64,000 nt of DNA from Microvelia longipes. Its lineage: Eukaryota > Arthropoda > Insecta > Hemiptera > Veliidae. Below the pieces are notes generated by a model. That model made no database searches. It had not been told where the DNA came from and saw nothing but the letters and a program-made list of their open reading frames with translations. This document shows, piece after piece, positions 1 through 13,345 of this stretch. Location: positions 15,545,606-15,609,605 of the forward strand of contig JACMZG010001914.1 in assembly GCA_018340805.1 (NCBI GenBank), in the 5' to 3' direction. The position numbers and the translations under genes were made by a program. Within the stretch, counting starts at the first letter, position 1, and every line of letters starts with the position of its first letter.

Positions 1-743
1 TAGGATTATTAGAAGTATTTTTCTACTTAATTTTAGGGAGTTTTACAACTTCAAACTTCTCTTACTGCCTGTTTGCTATTTTAAAATTCATTGTGTCACT
101 AATTATTTTTATAATAATTATATAAGAATCAAATTAATTTGATTTATCATTTTGAAAATCAAATACAATTGTAAAAATTCTTTCTGTATAACTTATAGCT
201 TCCTATCTAAATCAATATAATACCTCATTTTCTTTCTGTCAATATTCCTTTCCTAGGAAATCGCAACTTCTTTAATACAAATTGTCACTGGTTTGATAAA
301 ACTTAGACAAAATTAAAAGTTTTGTTATTTAAGTAATGTAATTATTGTTTAGTTTTCAAATTTAGTTTTGGTTGGAAATGAATTTCGGAATTGGGTTGCT
401 TTAAATTAGCTTATTTGAAAGTATAACTTTTTTTGGTTTAAACTTGAAATCGTTTCAAAGTTAAGGTTTGTTAACATAATCTTACAAGGCGTTTTTGTGT
501 GCTTTAGCAGGGGTTTTTCATTTTAAATGATCTTTTACTTTTAAATTACGTCTTTCTTTGAGTTTTCTTTCTTCAGGTGAAGTGTTAAGATTTCTAAAGT
601 TTTTTATTTTACTTAGTAAATTCTTCATTTTTATCCTTTAGTCCAAAATATTTGGTATAACAAAATCTATTCGATCTGCTCCTAAATTATTTCAGTCTAA
701 AATCAACAGTATCTATTTGCAATAGATACCGCAGGTATACAGA

Positions 744-747
<4 letters not shown>
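1..747. other. AT-rich DNA, nothing recognised
   Basis: I see no coding exon, RNA gene or clear repeat here. The sequence is AT-rich with frequent T and A runs, which suits intron or intergenic DNA. Confidence 0.6.
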
Positions 748-823
<76 letters not shown>

Positions 824-831
824 ATATATAT

Positions 832-864
<33 letters not shown>
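748..864. repeat. (TA)n microsatellite
   Basis: About 115 bp of almost pure TA dinucleotide, interrupted by single-base phase breaks (TATAATAT). Open frames across it read as alternating I-Y and are not genes. The true length is uncertain, since such tracts collapse easily in assemblies. Confidence 0.97.
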
Positions 865-1529
865 TTCTGAAATCGGAACAAATAAGTTTTTGCGTAATAT
901 ACTATCCAATTATGCATTGGGTAGTATTTAAATTTTGTTTTTTGTGTAATCTTTATTTCCCTATTATTGACTTTTGTGTGTGTAGCTTTTATTAAATAAA
1001 ACCGCCTTAGTTTTACATTAACAAAATATGACTGCCTTGAGTATAAAGAGAGATGCGAGGATTTATCAAATAATTTATATGCTAAGTCCAACAACTTTTG
1101 ATCAAAATATTGAACTGGCAGAGCATAAATAACAAATATTTTAAGTTGAACTCCTACGTTACAGATCAAATGTACCATAAAATTCCAAAAATGAAAATGC
1201 AGATTTAAAAGAAATAAAACGAATACAGTTTTAAAAAATGTAATTTTATTCATCGAGATGAATTTATCATTTATCACTGATTTAAATTTATACAAATAAG
1301 TTTCAAACTTCTCATAAGTTGAATTATTTTATCTTCTTTAAAATTATTTATGAACCTTAGTTTCAGTTTTAAACAAAACGAGGATATTTGATTGTATATT
1401 TTTCTGATAAAAGGATATTGGGAGCTTTAATATAATAGCAGTCACACATTAATTATTACATATACATTATTAACAGCTAAAACGGATAATTCAGTTGGTA
1501 TCCCTGTTTCGGATTTTTAGACAAGAGTA
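865..1529. other. AT-rich DNA, nothing recognised
   Basis: No supported feature. A minus-strand open frame of about 200 codons runs through here only because it includes the TA tract. Its remainder shows no domain or motif. Confidence 0.6.
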
Positions 1530-1850
1530 TAGCCCGCAACTGTTCACGTAAAAAAATATAATGTTTTGACCCAGGTTTAATGTAAATTTTTACGTGTATT
1601 TTAACTTGTAATGCAAGTTTAATCTACTTTAGCATACATTTAATATAGACTTTAATAGCTTGTATATACTTATTAAATATTAATAAGTTTATACAAAGTT
1701 AATTAGAAGTTAATAAATTATTATTCTACAGAAATAGAATGAGGAGTTGAACCCGCAATAAAAGTTTAAATATATAAAAATATTTAAACTAAACCTGGGT
1801 CATAACTACATATTTTCTTCATATTTTTCTCCGTGCACAGTTGCAGGCTA
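1530..1850. mobile_element. Folding MITE with TA target duplication
   Basis: The left end (GCCCGCAACTGTTCACG, then GACCCAGGTTTA) recurs reverse-complemented at the right end (TAAACCTGGGTC, then CGTGCACAGTTGCAGGC). This gives diverged inverted termini of roughly 50-60 bp. A TA lies immediately outside each end (1530-1531 and 1849-1850), as expected for a Tc1/mariner-type target duplication. The centre (about 1660-1703) carries a second inverted repeat, CTTGTATATACTTATTA against TAATAAGTTTATACAAAG, so most of the 317-bp element can fold. No coding capacity is seen, so it would be non-autonomous. The superfamily is inferred only from the TA duplication. Confidence 0.75.
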
Positions 1851-4800
1851 GATTGTTGTGCTTTTTTGAGCAAACTCATTACTTTTCCATTACACTTACA
1901 GAATACACGAGGAGAAGTAAAAAATAGAAGATTGATTTATACTCCAGTTTATTTTCTATCCGGACAGATCCCATTTGTCAAATACAACAGGGAGTGATAA
2001 AAACACCTGTATGATATCACCCGTTTTCTAATTATTCCATTTCCCCATTACTCGATTATTTACCTTCCCACTTTATAATCCTTAAAAATATAATCTTAAT
2101 TTACGTTTCATAAATTTTTCGTAATAACAGAATGGAAAACGCTATTCTTTTCTAAAATAATTATTTTGTTCCTTAAATTTATATTGATATAGAGTAATTT
2201 TACCTTCAGCTATTAAATTAAAGTCATTTTACGTTCTATTCATCAAATATTTACGCACAATGTGTAAATATCGTTTGAGAATTGACACTATATATTTCAC
2301 TAATTCATAATTAAAGTTTGTGTTATAAATCATGTGCGTACAAAATAATTGAATTAAAAATATCTTCTATAATTTGCTTGCATCAGCAATTAGCACTGCT
2401 GCACACGCAATACATACAAACATTTTATTCGCTCGTGTCTTTTATCTTATTTTAATTGATTTAGCTATCGCGTTTAACATATTTTGACCTTTAAATTATA
2501 TGCATTTAATTTTAAATTATAAACTGATTTTTTTTACATAATTTGTTTAAAGGTGTTGATTTTATATACTGCATTTATATGTTTATATAGTAAGGAATAT
2601 GTTTTTTTTTACAAAACATATACTATTACATTATACAAAGCTTTAAATACTATTTTGTGCATTACATAAAAAAAGTCGGTAAATTTTTTATAGTTAGAAA
2701 CTAGAAGCATAGTTTCTAATCCAAATGTTTTATATAGTATGTCATTTTAAATTTTAGACCAACTCATGGATAAATTACATATATTAATCAATATCATCTT
2801 GGGTTAAATGTAGGTTGCGTTCTCTTAGAATTTCTGAACTTACTTGGAGAGTAATGACTTAATAGGTTCGTTCGGCACGTTACTCCAGTGTATATATATT
2901 AGAGTAACCTAGGGTAAGAACTAAGTTCGGGCACGTCCTCCAAACTGCCCTTAACTCCACTTCACTATGTTTCGTAACGATTTTATTTTATTTATTTATT
3001 ACACATGCTCTTAAACAGAGATATAACAACTCATTTCACATAAATAATTATGAATTACATAAAAATACATAAAACTTAACTTAACAATTATTTCATAAAA
3101 CTATCTAATGACATATGAAAACTAGTGACATATAACTATTTGAACTAACTGTAGCCATAAATTCTTTAACAATATACAATGCATATTCTGATAGTAATAG
3201 TTTTAAATTTTTATTTAATGGGTGACTGTGCATTTAATTTTATGTAAAAAGAATCTAACTCTAAGCTGCACTTTTTACTTCTTAAAATACAAAGTAAAGT
3301 TGAGTAAAATAAAGTTCTGGCGGAAAAAACTCTTATCTTATCATAAATTATAACAATAATTTATGAGTTATCGATGTATTTTAAGAAAATTAAATAATTT
3401 TATAACTCTATAATTTTAGCAACCCGCAAATTTTAGCTCTGACAACACTACAGAATTACTATACGTATTACAAAGAATTTTTTTATGACCCTATAAAATA
3501 TTGTCCAATTGGATTAATGTAATATGTAACACCTTAATGAACTGGCAGTATATTAAATATTTTGGTACCATTTAATTCCAAATTGAGGTAAAGTTATACG
3601 TATATACATAAAAACCTTCAGCATAAATCACCTAATTACAGTTAATCTTTTTAAACTTTTGGTAAACTAATTAATGTCGTCTCTTTAGTATTGTCGCTTA
3701 CTAATTTTTCCTTTTCATCTTTTTCCGTTTGAAAGAAAATCAAAAGTTTGGGGTCCTTCCCTTGTAAATGAATACTTATTGTATATTACCGCAAATTTTG
3801 TAAAAAAAACTCCCAAAATGTTTTATAGGCCTCTTGGCGCTATCTCCCCCCCCCCCTCTAAACACTCCTTTAATACCTATTGACGCCTTCTTGCTTTTTT
3901 TATGCCTCACTGCACATGTGTCAAAACAATTGCCTACTACGCGGAAAACAATTTGTGGCCAATTAAGGATGATAAGCTACATTTTTAACGAAGAAGAAGC
4001 TCTTGCAAAGTCGTTTATTTTATAAAATCGATATGAAATCAAAGTGAAAGACTAGATGAGACATACCTACAGTTTTTTGTTAATTTAATATTATAAATAA
4101 TATTTAAAGTAAGGCAGATAATAATTCCCTTTTCTCTATCTTAATACTGATTAATACTCCTTTAGTTTTGAAACGATAATAAGGACTTAAATAAATATAA
4201 ATCCCTATCATAAATAAAACTTAAAGAATAGGATATAAAGGGTTGCCCTGTGTTACTTCCATTTACACTTGCTATCTCAGCGGACAAAAAGTTTATGGCA
4301 AAGACTCGGGAGTAAAACCCATCGGGGAATAGTAATAATAGGTGACGTCACAGTAAGATAACAGGAGTGGGAGGTTTTTTTAAAACCGTTGGTAACGTTA
4401 AGGAGGGTCTTTATTTAGTTCTTTTTATGTTTGAATTTTTTCTAACCATGGTAGGAGGTATTGAAAAAATGACAAAGAGAAAGATATAAGATTATGTTAT
4501 GTTAAAATGAAATATATCTTTTTTAATGCATTAATGTGTGAAAGAGATAGTGAATATATTAAAAAAAAATACGTAGGGGAGCAAAAAATAAAAACAGCTG
4601 CTTCGAACCAGCTGATTTTTCAGTGGGGGTCTATGACTTGTCGCGCTAACGCAGGGGATACACTATGCCTTCTCATATACCACTTTTTAAATGGGTATCG
4701 AACAATGGATTTTTTTTTCGAGTCCAACGTCGACTCAGAAAAATGGCCTAAAGCCTTTTGAAAGGAAACTTTGTCCACATCGCTCCGGTCCTATTCAAAA

Positions 4801-4960
4801 CCGTGTCCGTTTTTTTCCTGCATATAATTGGTTCGAAAAGGTGCAGCGGGTGTATCTAGCACGTGCCTATAAATAAAGAATGAGTTGCAAAAATTAAAAA
4901 AATAGGAAACAAGTTTGTAATAAAACAAGTTTTTTTTGTACAACTGTTTTAATTAAATAC
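1851..4960. other. AT-rich DNA, nothing firmly recognised
   Basis: No supported gene. There is a near direct repeat at about 2869-2891 and 2922-2942 (GTTCGGCACGT...CTCCA against GTTCGGGCACGT...CTCCA), and a homopolymer run of C at 3847-3856. At 4600-4876 the GC content rises and two overlapping plus-strand open frames (84 and 61 codons) occur. Neither has a motif I know, and they could be chance frames or a transposon fragment. Confidence 0.55.
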
Positions 4961-5027
4961 ACACACACACACATATACATACGTACATACATACATACAT
5001 ATATATATACATACATACATATACATG

Positions 5028-5080
<53 letters not shown>

Positions 5081-5103
5081 TTATATACACACACACACAC
5101 ACA

Positions 5104-5148
<45 letters not shown>

Positions 5149-5176
5149 ATATTATATATATATAATATTATATATG
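4961..5176. repeat. Compound microsatellite (AC)n-(ACAT)n-(TA)n
   Basis: Starts with an AC run, passes through ACAT/ACGT tetranucleotides, then long TA tracts with a second AC run at about 5087-5106. The mixed order suggests repeated slippage at one site. Confidence 0.95.
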
Positions 5177-5708
5177 CTTTTTAAGACTTATCTTTTTGAT
5201 ATCAGTAGTTCAATTAAAATCCACCTTCCACTTATTTATTAATCACCAATCAAATTACCACACCATTAAACAACCTCATAAGCGTTATTTTATGATGAAA
5301 ATTCCCTAAAGTCGTTTAAGTTATAAATACGAAAGTTTTTTTTTTTTTTTTGGTAATTTAGGCTTTTCTTGCTGAAATGGTTCATAATATATCAAGTATT
5401 AGCATTTATCCTAATATATGCTTGTATATTTCATACAAAAACTAAACTTTTTATCGCAGCAAATGATTGAAATTTTAAACTTTCCTAATTTATGTTATCT
5501 TGTTCCTATATTTGATACTAATTTTGTTTTTTTTCAGGTAAGTGTTCAATTATTTTATAAAATCATCAATCTACGTATATGAGTAAGTTAATAATGGTTT
5601 TTATTAGTGTAAAACTAACACTGAAATGAAAATATTCTTCGCAAAAAGAGGTATTGATGTCCTGTTGATGTATTTAAGTATGATCGTTCAAGAGACAGGC
5701 CTAAAAAA
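5177..5708. other. AT-rich DNA, nothing recognised
   Basis: No supported feature apart from a T run at about 5337-5352. Confidence 0.6.
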
Positions 5709-6356
5709 TGTGACTCATTTTGTCCTGCTTCATAGCAAATTTTTCTGAAAATATTCCTTTAATTATGAAGGAAAAGCATTGTCTGTCCATCCAGAGTGAA
5801 GCCCTTCGTATGAATGCGCACAAATTCCAGTTTTCTTGTAATAAGTGATTCCCTGTAGGTCATGTGCAAAACATGATGCAAACTTTTTTAAAGCTGATAA
5901 AGTTTCCTATAAAACGAGTGTTTCTTCGTTAAAATCGGATGTATACAACTAAAGTTATGATATTTGTTAAATGGCCAAAAAATGCACTAAACCAATATTT
6001 TTCTAAAGAAATTCTGCTTACTGCTGAATGCGCAGACTGCTTAAATTAACCATTTTTTAGTGTTTTTGAATGAGCTATTACTTTACTGCAGTTATCCGAT
6101 TTTGATGGTTAAACACTCGTTTTTTAGAACATTTTATTAGCTTTAAAAAATGTTCTATTCATGTTTTGCACACGACCCACTTGGAACCACTTATTTCAAG
6201 AAAACTGAATTTGTGCGATTTTCTAATATTTTGAGCATGCGGTATCATATGAAGGGCTCCAGTCTGGATAGGCAGACTATGTTTTTTCTTAGTCTATAAA
6301 TATAATTTATGTATATTTTCAGAAATATTTGGTTCGAAGAAGTACAAAATGAGTAC
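5709..6356. mobile_element. Foldback element with ~280-310 bp inverted arms
   Basis: The segment from about 5709 to 5985 reappears reverse-complemented at about 6045-6356. Matching pairs, outside to inside, include CTCATTTTGT/ACAAAATGAG, TTTCTGAAAATAT/ATATTTTCAGAAA, GAAGCCCTTC/GAAGGGCTCC, GTGCAAAACATG/CATGTTTTGCAC, AAACGAGTGTTT/AAACACTCGTTT and AAAATCGGAT/ATCCGATTTT. The arms are clearly diverged, so this is an old copy. There is no open frame of note and no clear target duplication, so it could be a foldback-type MITE or an inverted duplication of a dispersed repeat. Confidence 0.8.
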
Positions 6357-7600
6357 ATGTACATGCTAGGATGATCCTAGTAAATTGATCACTACTAACT
6401 GTAAAAGTTACCAAAAGTGAAAAAAAAAATATCTTACATTACTGACTTTTTGAAAAGTCAAGAACCTTATTTATTCCATATTTTTGAATAAATTAATGTT
6501 GTTGCATCTTTAATATACCACCCGGTATATACTATTTTCTACTTATATGTGAACATGTATAAGTATTGTTTAGAAGCTTTGATTATAGCTGCTCCATTTC
6601 ACCAAGTTAAATATTTATAACATAAACATATGATACATAGTGTCTATATATCGGAAGTAATAGTCTCTTAAGGTTAACACGGATTTACGGTTGGTTGGTT
6701 AATACAACATTATAGTATAAAACCTTATATACTTCAAACATTATATAAATAGCCTTTAAAATAACCTTCTCTTTAAACTAAAGGGTTTATAACCGTACAC
6801 GTTACCTCTCTTAACATCTCTCATAAAAATGAATCATATACATTTTACTGTTATTGTTGTTCTTGATATGTTTTTAGTGATAATATCGGCTATAATTTTT
6901 ATCTCTTCTTTTGTCTAGATCTATTCTTTATGATAAGAGATAGTTATTGAGTTGTTTATAAATGATATCGAAATTGAGACAGATTTTATGATATGTTTGT
7001 TTGATTTTGGTTTGGTAGTGGACTAATGATTTTTATATTTGATGACTGAAATCAGAGTATTGTTGGCTTGTGTATTGTGGCCTCCTCTAACCACCTTTTT
7101 ATGACGGTAATGTGAATTTTACCTTTATAAACCAACAATGTAGATCTTTGATATGGATTATTTCCTATGAAGTTAGTGAAATATTATGTTTGTAGGATGT
7201 AATTGTTCTGTTTTAAGTAATAAGAATATAGCACGATGATCTAAACGCTGAACAACTACAGCGTTAGTGTTTCATAGACGTTTCTATGAAACTTGTTAAC
7301 TTTTGAACGTATTTTCGAATTTAAATGAAAATTGGTTCAAAATAGACCTTATGCATGCCCGAAATCATATTATGACATGTGCATGACGCCATTAACCCTC
7401 TTTAATGACTGAGCAAAAATGTCAAACATCCATTTAATCTCAAAAAGTTATTGGTTCTGCCTTAAATTAAATGCTAAACGAATTTAAACGCTTAGAAAAA
7501 GCTAAAAAATTTTGATCATTAATGACTGCGATGTTATCGTTGACGTGTAATAATATACATAAACCACATTTTTGACTAATAAATTTGAAAATTTTCTAAT
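6357..7600. other. AT-rich DNA, nothing recognised
   Basis: No supported feature. A small hairpin, GTTTCATAG-ACGTTT-CTATGAAAC, lies at about 7269-7292 and may be chance. Confidence 0.55.
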
Positions 7601-7690
7601 ATCACTACGAACTGCCACGGGGTAACGATCATATGGTGATGATCGTTGTACCACAGCTAGGTTCAGCACCGACCCGGCATAGCAGCCAAG
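7601..7690 (-). repeat. Possible tRNA-derived SINE head
   Basis: Read on the minus strand, the GC-richer stretch contains CTAGCTGTGGTACAACG, close to an RNA polymerase III A box (TRGCNNAGTGG). A diverged GTTCGTAGT lies about 40 bases later where a B box would sit. The interval also forms a hairpin (ACGATCAT...ATGATCGT). No functional tRNA can be folded with confidence. An overlapping 69-codon minus frame is likely a shadow of this repeat. Confidence 0.35.
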
Positions 7691-7849
7691 AGGGCAAATG
7701 ACTCTTGGCATCTAATATTTTAAGATACCAGGTTCAGAACCCATGTTAAAAAAATCCGTCAAAGTGCTTGCTTTGCAAGCATTATAAGGGTTTCTCAGAT
7801 ATTTGCATAAATATAAAGTATTAATACTATACAATCATACTTATACTTA

Positions 7850-10800
7850 ATATTCTACGCCTCGCTTCAATAGCCTATATGTTAGTATTTGTCGATACCT
7901 AATGTTAGAAAAAATAAATAAGTTATAACAAAATATTCCACAGCTCAATAACAATCTAGAGCTCGCTTCCCTCGCCTATATATATTTGTTTGTCAATACC
8001 TAATTTTTGAGAAAATTTAAAACACAGAACAAAATTTAAGGGCTCACTTCACTCGCCTTTATGTGCTTGGTTGTCAATATCTACCTGAAGAGGAACATTT
8101 AAAACAAGGCATAAAATTAAAGGCTCGCTTCAATCGCCTTTTTGTATTAGTTTATCAGAACCTCATTTTTTAGCATAGAGTAAAGACATAACATAATATT
8201 CTAGGGCGCTTCGCTTCGCTCGCCTTGAGGTGCAAACTTTTACATAACAATCTAGGGCTCGTTTCGCTCGCTTATAGAAAGTTTGTTTGTCGATACCTAA
8301 ATTTAGAAAAAAAAATTAAAACATAAAATAAGATTCTAGGGCTCGCTTCGCTCGCCTTTATGTGCTTGTTTGTCAATATCTACTTTAAGAGAAACATTTA
8401 AAACAAGGCAAAAAAAATCATGGGCTCGCTTCGCTCGCCTTGTTGTATATGTTTATCAGTACCTTCTTAAGAGTATAAAATAAAAAAAACCATACAAAAC
8501 TAGGGCTCGCTTCGCTCGCCTATATATGCTTATTTGTCAATATCTACTTTAAGAGAAACATTTAAAACAAGGCATAAAAATCATGGGCTCGCTTCGCTCG
8601 CCTTTTTGCATATGTTTATCAGTACCTTTTTAAGAGTATAAAATAATAAAAATAACCAAGCAATACTAGGGCTCGCTTCGCTCGCCTTTATGTGCTTGAT
8701 TGTCAATATCTATTATAAGAGAAACATTTTAAGAAAGGCATAAAAATCAAGGGCTCGCTTCGCTCGCCTTTGTATATGTTTATCAGTACCTTCTAAGAGT
8801 ATAAAGAATAAAAATACATGCAATACTAGGGCTCGCTTCGCTCGCCTTTATGTGCTTGTTTGTCAATATCTATTTAAAGAGAAACATTTTAAACAAGGCA
8901 TAAAAATCATAGGCTCGCTTCGCTCGCCTTTTTGTATATGTTTATTAGTACCTTTTTAAGAGTATAAATAAAAATAACCATATAATACTAGGGCTCGCTT
9001 CGCTCGCTTTTTGTATATGTTTATTAGTACCTTCTTAAGAGTATAAAATAATAAAAATATATAATACTAGGGCTCGCTTCGCTCGCCTTTATGTGCTTGT
9101 TTTGTCAATACCTGTTTTAAGGAAACAGTTTAAGCAAGGCATAAAAATCATGGGCTCGCTTCGCTCGCCTTTTTGTATATGTTTATTAGTACCTTCTTAA
9201 GTGTAAAAAATAAAAAAAAACATACAATACTAGAGCTCGCTTCGCTCGCTTTTATATGCTTATTTGTCAATATCTACTTTAAGAGAAACATTTAAAACAA
9301 GGCATAAAAATCATGGGCTCGCTTCGCTCGCCTTTATGTGCTTGTTTGTCAATATCTATTTTAAGAGAAACATTTTAAACAAGGCATAAAATCATGGGCT
9401 CGCTTCGCTCGCCTTTTGTTTATGTTTATCAGTACCTTCTTAAGAGTATAAATTAAAAATAACCATACAATACTAGGGCTCGCTACGCTCGCCTTTTTGA
9501 ATATGTTTATCAGAACCTAATTTTATAGCATAGAGTAAAGACATAACATATATTCTAGGGCTCGCTTCGCTCGCCTTTATGTGCTTGTTTGTCATAATCT
9601 ACTATACGAGAAACATTTTAAGAAAGGCATAAAAAAATGGGCTCGCTTCGTCGCCTTTTTGTATATGTTTGTCAGTACCTTCTTAAGAGTATAAAGAATA
9701 AAAATACCATGCAATACTAGGGCTCGCTTCGCTCGCCTTTATGTGCTTGTTTGTCAATATCTATTTAAAGAGAAACATTTTAAACAAGGCATGAAAATTA
9801 TGGGCTCGCTTCGCTCGCCTTTTTGTATATGTTTATCAGTACCTTTTTAAGAGTATAAAATAAAAATAACCATAAAATACTAGGGCTCGCTTAGCTCGCC
9901 TTTTTGTGCTTATTTGTCAATATCTACTTTAAGAAAAACATTAAAAACAAGGCATAAAAATCATGGGCCCGCTTCGCTCGCCTTTTTGTATATGTTTATT
10001 AGTACCTTCTTAAGAGTATAAAATAATAAAAATAACCATATAATACTAGGGCTCGCTTCGCTCGCCTTTATGTGCTTGTTTGTCAATATCTATTTTAAGA
10101 GAAACATTTTAAGCAAGGCATGAAAATCATGGGCTCGCTTCGCTCGCTTTTATATGCTTATTTGTCAATATCTACTTTAAGAGAAACATTTTAAGAAAGG
10201 CATGAAAATTATGGGCTCGCTTCGCTCGCCTTTTTGTATATGTTTATCAGTACCTTCTGAAGAGTATAAAATAATAAAAATAACCAAGCAATACTAGGGC
10301 TCGCTTCGCTCGCCTTTATGTGCTTGTTTGTCAATATCTACATTAAGAAAAACATTTAAAACAAGGCATAAATATCATGGGCTCGCTTCGCTCGCCTTTT
10401 TGTATATGTTTATCAGTACCTTCTTAAGAGTATAAAATAATAAAAATAACCATATAATACTAGGGCTCGCTTCGCTCGCCTTTATGTGCTTGTTTGTCAA
10501 TATCTATTTTAAAAGAAACATTTTAAGCAAGGCATGAAAATCATGGGCTCGCTTCGCTCGCCTTTTTGTATATGTTTATTAGTACCTTCTTAAGAGTAAA
10601 AAATAAAAAAAAAAAAAAACTTTATGTCCTTGTTTGTCAATATCTATTTTAAGAGAAACATTTTAACAAGGCATGAAAATCATGACTCGCTTCGCTCGCC
10701 TTTTTATTTATGTTTATCAGTACATTCTTAAGAGTATAAATTAAAAATAACCATACAATACTAGGGCTCGCTTCGCTCGCCTTTATGTGCTTGTTTGTCA

Positions 10801-11756
10801 ATACCTGTTTTAAGAGAAACATTTTAAGCAAGGCATAAAAATCATGGGCTCGCTTCGCTCGCCTTTTTGTATATGTTTATTAGTACCTTCTTAAGTGTAA
10901 AAAAATAAAAAAAAACATACAATACTAGAGCTCGCTTCGCTCGCCTTTATGTGCTTGTTTGTCAATATCTATTTTAAGAGAAACATTTTAAACAAGGCAT
11001 AAAAATCATGGGCTCGCTTCGCTCGCCTTTTTGTTTATGTTTATCAGTACCTTCTTAAGAGTATAAATTAAAAATAACCATACAATACTAGGGCTCGCTT
11101 CGCTCGCCTTTATGTGCTTGTTTGTCAATATCTACTTAAGAGAAACATTTTAAGAAAGGCATAAAAAACATGGGCTCGCTTCGCTCGCCTTTTTGTATAT
11201 GTTTATCAGTGCCTTTTAAGAGTATAAAATAAAATAACCATACAATACTAGGGCTCGCTTCGCTCGCCTTTATGTGCTTGTTTGTCATATCTACTTTAAG
11301 AGAAACATTTTAAAAAGGCATAAAAAACATGGGCTCGCTTCGCTCGCCTTTTTGTATATGTTTATCAGAACCTTTTTATAGCATAGAGTAAAGACATAAC
11401 ATATTTCTAGGCTCGCTTCGCTCGCCTTTATGTGCTTGTTTGTCAATATCTACTATAAGAGAAACATTTTAAGAAAGGCATAAAAACATGGGCTCGCTTC
11501 GCTCGCCTTTTTGTATATGTTTATCAGTGCCTTTTTAAGAGTATAAAATAAAAATAACCATACAATACTAGGGCTCGCTTCGCTCGCCTTTATGTGCTTG
11601 TTTGTCAATATCTACTTTAAGAGAAACATTTTAATAAAGGCATAAAAAACATGGGCTCGCTTCGCTCGCCTTTTTGTATATGTTTATCAGAACCTAATTT
11701 TATAGCATAGAGTAAAAACATAACATAATATTCTAAGGCTCGCTTCGCTAACCTTT
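7850..11756. repeat. Satellite A: two alternating modules with CGCTTCGCTCG core
   Basis: About 40 copies of a GGGCTCGCTTCGCTCGCC core occur at intervals of roughly 85-110 bp. Two module types alternate. One continues TTTATGTGCTTGTTTGTC...AAACAAGGCATAAAAATCAT. The other continues TTTTTGTATATGTTTATCAG...AGAGTATAAAATAA...ATACTA. The higher-order unit is therefore about 170-200 bp. Units at the left edge (7850-8200) and the last one (11740) are much more diverged than the middle, as expected for an array homogenised by unequal exchange. Minus-strand frames rich in ASEAS are artefacts of the core. Confidence 0.97.
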
Positions 11757-11794
11757 ATTTGCTTGGTTATATTACTGCTTGGTGCCTTATGTCG

Positions 11795-13345
11795 ATATTT
11801 TTGGCGGGTGTAATAGCCGCTATTTTGAAAAAGCGATGCATATTTGTGTACTACCCATCGATACCTACAATTTTGATACCCCACATGATTTTTCAAAAAA
11901 ATTTTTTTTTTGCGCGTGCGCGTATGGGCGATTTTGAAATTGCTAAAATTAACTTTTGAAACTTTTTCTCCGAAGAATTTCTATGGCCCGGAAAGTGCTT
12001 TTATTGGCTATTGGTCCCATATTTTTAGGGCTTCTCCTTATGCCTTAAAAGGGGGGGGGACAAGCATTTTTTGGTGGTTTTTGAGATTTTTGGGTGGTGT
12101 AATAGCCGCCATTTTGAAAAAGCGATGCATATTTGTGTACTACCCATCGATACCTACAATTTGATACCCCACATGATTTTTCAAAAAAATATTTTTTTTT
12201 TGCGCGTGCGCGTATGGGCGATTTTGAAATTGCTAAAAATAACTTTTGAAACTTTTTCTCCGAAGAATTTCTATGGCCCGGAAATTGCTTTTATTGGCTA
12301 TTGGTCCCATATTTTTAGGGCTTCTCCTTATGCCTTAAAAGGGGGGGACAAGCATTTTTGGTGGTTTTGGAGATTTTTGGGTGGTGTAATAGCCGCCATT
12401 TTGAAAAAGCGATGCATATTTGTGTACTACCCATCGATACCTACAATTTGATACCCCACATGATTTTTCAAAAAATATTTTTTTTTGCGCGTGCGCGTAT
12501 GGGCGATTTTGAAATTGCTAAAATTAACTTTTGAAACTTTTTCTCCGAAGAATTTCTATGGCCCGGAAAGTGCTTTTATTGGCTATTGGTCCATATTTTT
12601 AGGGCTTCTCCTTATGCCTTAAAAGGGGGGGGACAAGCATTTTTTGAGATTTTTGGGTGGTGTAATAGCCGCCATTTTGAAAAAGCGATGCATATTTGTG
12701 TACTACCCATCGATACCTACAATTTGATACCCCACATGATTTTTCAAAAAAATATTTTTTTTTTGCGCGTGCGCGTATGGGCGATTTTGAAATTGCTAAA
12801 AATAACTTTTGAAACTTTTTCTCCGAAGAATTTTTATGGCCCGGAAATTGCTTTTATTGGCTATTGGTCCCATATTTTTTAGGGCTTCTCCTTATGCCTT
12901 AAAAGGGGGGGGACAAGCATTTTTTGGTGGTTTTGGAGATTTTTGGGTGGTGTAATAGCCGCCATTTTGAAAAAGCGATGCATATTTGTGTACTACCCAT
13001 CGATACCTACAATTTGATACCCCACATGATTTTTCAAAAATATTTTTTTTTGGCGCGTGCGCGTATGGGCGATTTTGAAATTGCTAAAAATAACTTTTGA
13101 AACTTTTTCTCCGAAGAATTTCTATGGCCCGGAAAGTGCTTTTACTGGCTATTGGTCCCATATTTTTAGGGCTTCTCCTTATGCCTTAAAAGGGGGGGGT
13201 ACAAGCATTTTTTGGTGGTTTTCGAGATTTTTGGCGGGTGTAATAGCCGCCATTTTGAAAAAGCGATGCATATTTGTGTACTACCCATCGATACCTACAA
13301 TTTGCTACCCCACATGATTTTTCAAAAAAATATTTTTTTTTTGCG
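11795..13345. repeat. Satellite B: ~285-bp tandem unit, about 6 copies
   Basis: The marker ATGATTTTTCAAAAA recurs near 11887, 12174, 12459, 12738, 13028 and 13315, giving spacings of about 279-290 bp. Each unit runs GGTGTAATAGCCGC, AAGCGATGCATATTTGTG, CCCATCGATACCTACAA, TTTGCGCGTGCGCGTATGGG, TCTATGGCCCGGAAA, then a run of 7-9 G before ACAAGCATTTTT. Copies differ by few substitutions plus homopolymer-length changes, so the array is young. It joins satellite A directly with no shared sequence. The plus-strand open frames (up to 126 codons, repeating a KNFYGPE...GYWSHIF pattern) shift frame at homopolymers and are probably not genes. Confidence 0.96.

Noticed and set aside
7850..11756. CRISPR array (regularly spaced conserved core)
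   Set aside because: The sequences between cores are themselves repeated module after module, so they are not unique spacers, and the surroundings are eukaryotic.
11759..13317. Repetitive protein gene from plus-strand frames in satellite B
   Set aside because: Frames shift at G and T homopolymers, start at different points in each unit and have no splice or promoter context.
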